Of a stretch of 6,107 bases of DNA, positions 5,484 to 6,107 are shown in pieces. This DNA comes from Candidatus Zixiibacteriota bacterium (lineage in GTDB: Bacteria > Zixibacteria > MSB-5A5 > GN15 > FEB-12), in NCBI GenBank assembly GCA_022570975.1, contig JACZYS010000155.1, positions 1-6,107 on the forward strand, given 5' to 3'. A program made the position numbers and the translations under genes. The notes beneath the pieces were generated by a model that saw only the letters and a list, made by a program, of their open reading frames with translations, did not search any database and was not told where the DNA came from. Within the stretch, counting starts at the first letter, position 1. Every line of letters begins with the position of its first letter.

Positions 5484-5889
5484 AGTAGACGAAAAAATAA
5501 TAGAATATCTAAAAGAAAACTCTAGAGAATCATTTGTAGACATTGGTAAAAAACTAAAGCTTTCTGAATCAGCAGTAAGAAGACGTGTAAAAAATCTATT
5601 AGGTAGTGGGTTAATTAAAAAATTTACTTTAGAACTTGGTGAAGAAAATGCTACTAGTGCAATTGTTTTAGTTTCAGTAGATTCTGCAACAGACACATCT
5701 AAAGTTTCTTCAAAACTAACTAAATTAGAAGGAGTAAAAACAGTTTATGAAATTACAGGTCAATACGACATTACAGTAATTATTAGTGCAGCAACAATTA
5801 CTGAAATTAATAATAGTATTGATGCATTAAGAAAGATTCCAGGTGTAGTTGATACAAATACTGTAATTATTTTGAAAAAAGTAATCTAA
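5470..5889 (+). CDS. Lrp/AsnC-family transcriptional regulator, LysM-like (archaeal)
   Basis: The 139-residue protein has the full two-domain Lrp/AsnC layout. The N-terminal winged helix-turn-helix (about 6-50) reads VDEKIIEYLKENSRESFVDI, then GKKLKLSESAVRRRVKNLLG and SGLIKKF. The C-terminal RAM/ligand-binding domain (about 62-138) includes AIVLVSVDS, LEGVKTVYEITGQYDITVII (87-106) with Gly97 in the usual effector-pocket turn, and IPGVVDTNTVIILKK. These proteins form dimers to octamers and respond to amino acids. Its gene overlaps the aminotransferase gene by 14 bases and precedes a homocitrate-synthase-like gene. This recalls LysM of Sulfolobus, which controls a lysine gene cluster; a lysine- or arginine-responsive local regulator is therefore a reasonable inference. 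Base composition is strongly A+T-rich, in keeping with a marine thaumarchaeon. The family call is secure; the effector is unknown. Confidence 0.92.
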   Translation: MYKDKVDEKIIEYLKENSRESFVDIGKKLKLSESAVRRRVKNLLGSGLIKKFTLELGEENATSAIVLVSVDSATDTSKVSSKLTKLEGVKTVYEITGQYDITVIISAATITEINNSIDALRKIPGVVDTNTVIILKKVI

Positions 5890-5970
5890 AACGACTTTCG
5901 TTTCATAATTTCAATTCAAAACTAAATTAGGATCACTATTAGTTATTTTCAACGAACCTAGTACGAATAT

Positions 5971-5980
5971 GTTTATATTC
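5971..5980 (+). promoter_or_regulatory. Archaeal TATA box for the homocitrate-synthase-like gene
   Basis: The 116-base gap 5890-6005 contains GTTTATATTC, whose core TTTATATT (5972-5979) is centred about 30 bases before the ATG at 6006. Archaeal TATA boxes lie about 26-30 bases before the start of transcription, so the message would begin at or a few bases before the ATG, i.e. leaderless or nearly so. No Shine-Dalgarno is seen before that ATG, which agrees. The rest of the gap shows nothing else clear. Confidence 0.55.
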
Positions 5981-6005
5981 TCAATTTAGGTCAACGATTT
6001 TAGTA

Positions 6006-6107
6006 ATGAATGATCCGAATCACTATGCAAATATTTACAATGCATATGACAAAAATCCAAAGAAGATTAGAATTCTAGATAGTACGTTAAGAGAAGGTGA
6101 ACAACAT
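6006..6107 (+). CDS. Homocitrate synthase / isopropylmalate synthase-family enzyme, 3' partial
   Basis: Only the first 34 codons are present; the frame runs to the window edge. After a short N-terminal extension (MNDPNHYANIYNAYDKNP) comes KIRILDSTLREGEQH (20-34). This is the opening strand of the HMGL-like TIM barrel, in which the Arg and Asp of D(S/T)TLR contact the 2-oxoacid and metal. The wording DSTLREGEQ, rather than DTTLRDGEQ, is typical of homocitrate synthases of the alpha-aminoadipate lysine route (LysS/NifV type) more than of LeuA. Homocitrate synthase commits 2-oxoglutarate and acetyl-CoA to lysine synthesis, which suits the neighbouring LysJ fragment and LysM-like regulator. It has its own TATA box, so it probably starts a new transcript. 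LeuA or citramalate synthase cannot be excluded from 34 residues. Confidence 0.8.
   Translation, partial: MNDPNHYANIYNAYDKNPKKIRILDSTLREGEQH

Noticed and set aside
5445..5696. 83-codon minus-strand frame opposite the Lrp gene
   Set aside because: It overlaps a complete, recognisable Lrp/AsnC coding region on the plus strand.
5890..5940. Terminator after the Lrp gene
   Set aside because: The stretch is A+T-rich but has no hairpin or clear T-run, so an archaeal terminator cannot be assigned.

Overview
The window looks like a join of two unrelated genomes. Bases 1 to about 4796 read as a Gram-negative bacterium: there is an endolytic murein transglycosylase (mltG, 5' end cut off), a CMP-Kdo synthetase (kdsB, needed for Kdo-containing LPS), gatC, and the 5' half of a bacterial CTP synthase gene (pyrG). 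The phylum cannot be fixed from this alone. An FCB-like candidate lineage (Zixibacteria or Marinimicrobia type) is only a guess, resting on gene content and a Bacteroidetes-like promoter shape before gatC. Bases from about 4797 to 6107 read as an ammonia-oxidising-type archaeon (Thaumarchaeota/Nitrososphaeria, Nitrosopumilus-like): the 3' half of a LysJ/ArgD aminotransferase, a small Lrp/AsnC regulator, an archaeal TATA box, and the first 34 codons of a homocitrate-synthase-type enzyme. Together these are part of a lysine (alpha-aminoadipate, LysW-dependent) biosynthesis region.

Layout of the bacterial part. mltG (2-787, +) ends tail to tail, with a 4-base overlap, against a three-gene minus-strand operon. 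In transcription order the operon encodes a 134-residue protein that may be a degenerate histidine-kinase-type ATPase fold (3107-2703), a 451-residue NtrC-like protein whose receiver and AAA+ domains have both lost their key residues but whose Fis-type DNA-binding helix-turn-helix is intact (2698-1343), and a GAF-domain protein (1332-784). It looks like a signalling cassette built from pseudo-enzymes. A 198-base divergent intergenic region (3108-3305) separates it from a plus-strand, tightly packed operon gatC-kdsB-pyrG (3306 onward).

The join. One uninterrupted 384-codon frame (4329-5483) begins as CTP synthase and ends as a class III aminotransferase. The switch falls at the peptide GDIESL. 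That peptide is a conserved CTP synthase motif, and a near-identical peptide is expected at the equivalent place in LysJ/ArgD proteins. A short shared DNA word (about 4779-4797) therefore probably let an assembler, or a template switch, jump between genomes without breaking the frame. Neither half is complete, and everything before and after is consistent with a different domain of life. The fusion should not be read as a new bifunctional enzyme unless reads or other genomes support it.

The most interesting biology that is probably real is the minus-strand operon: an NtrC-family protein without the GAFTGA loop, Walker B acids, arginine finger or phospho-acceptor Asp, flanked by a GAF sensor and a possible pseudo-kinase fragment. 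No RNA genes, CRISPR arrays, insertion sequences or origins were seen.
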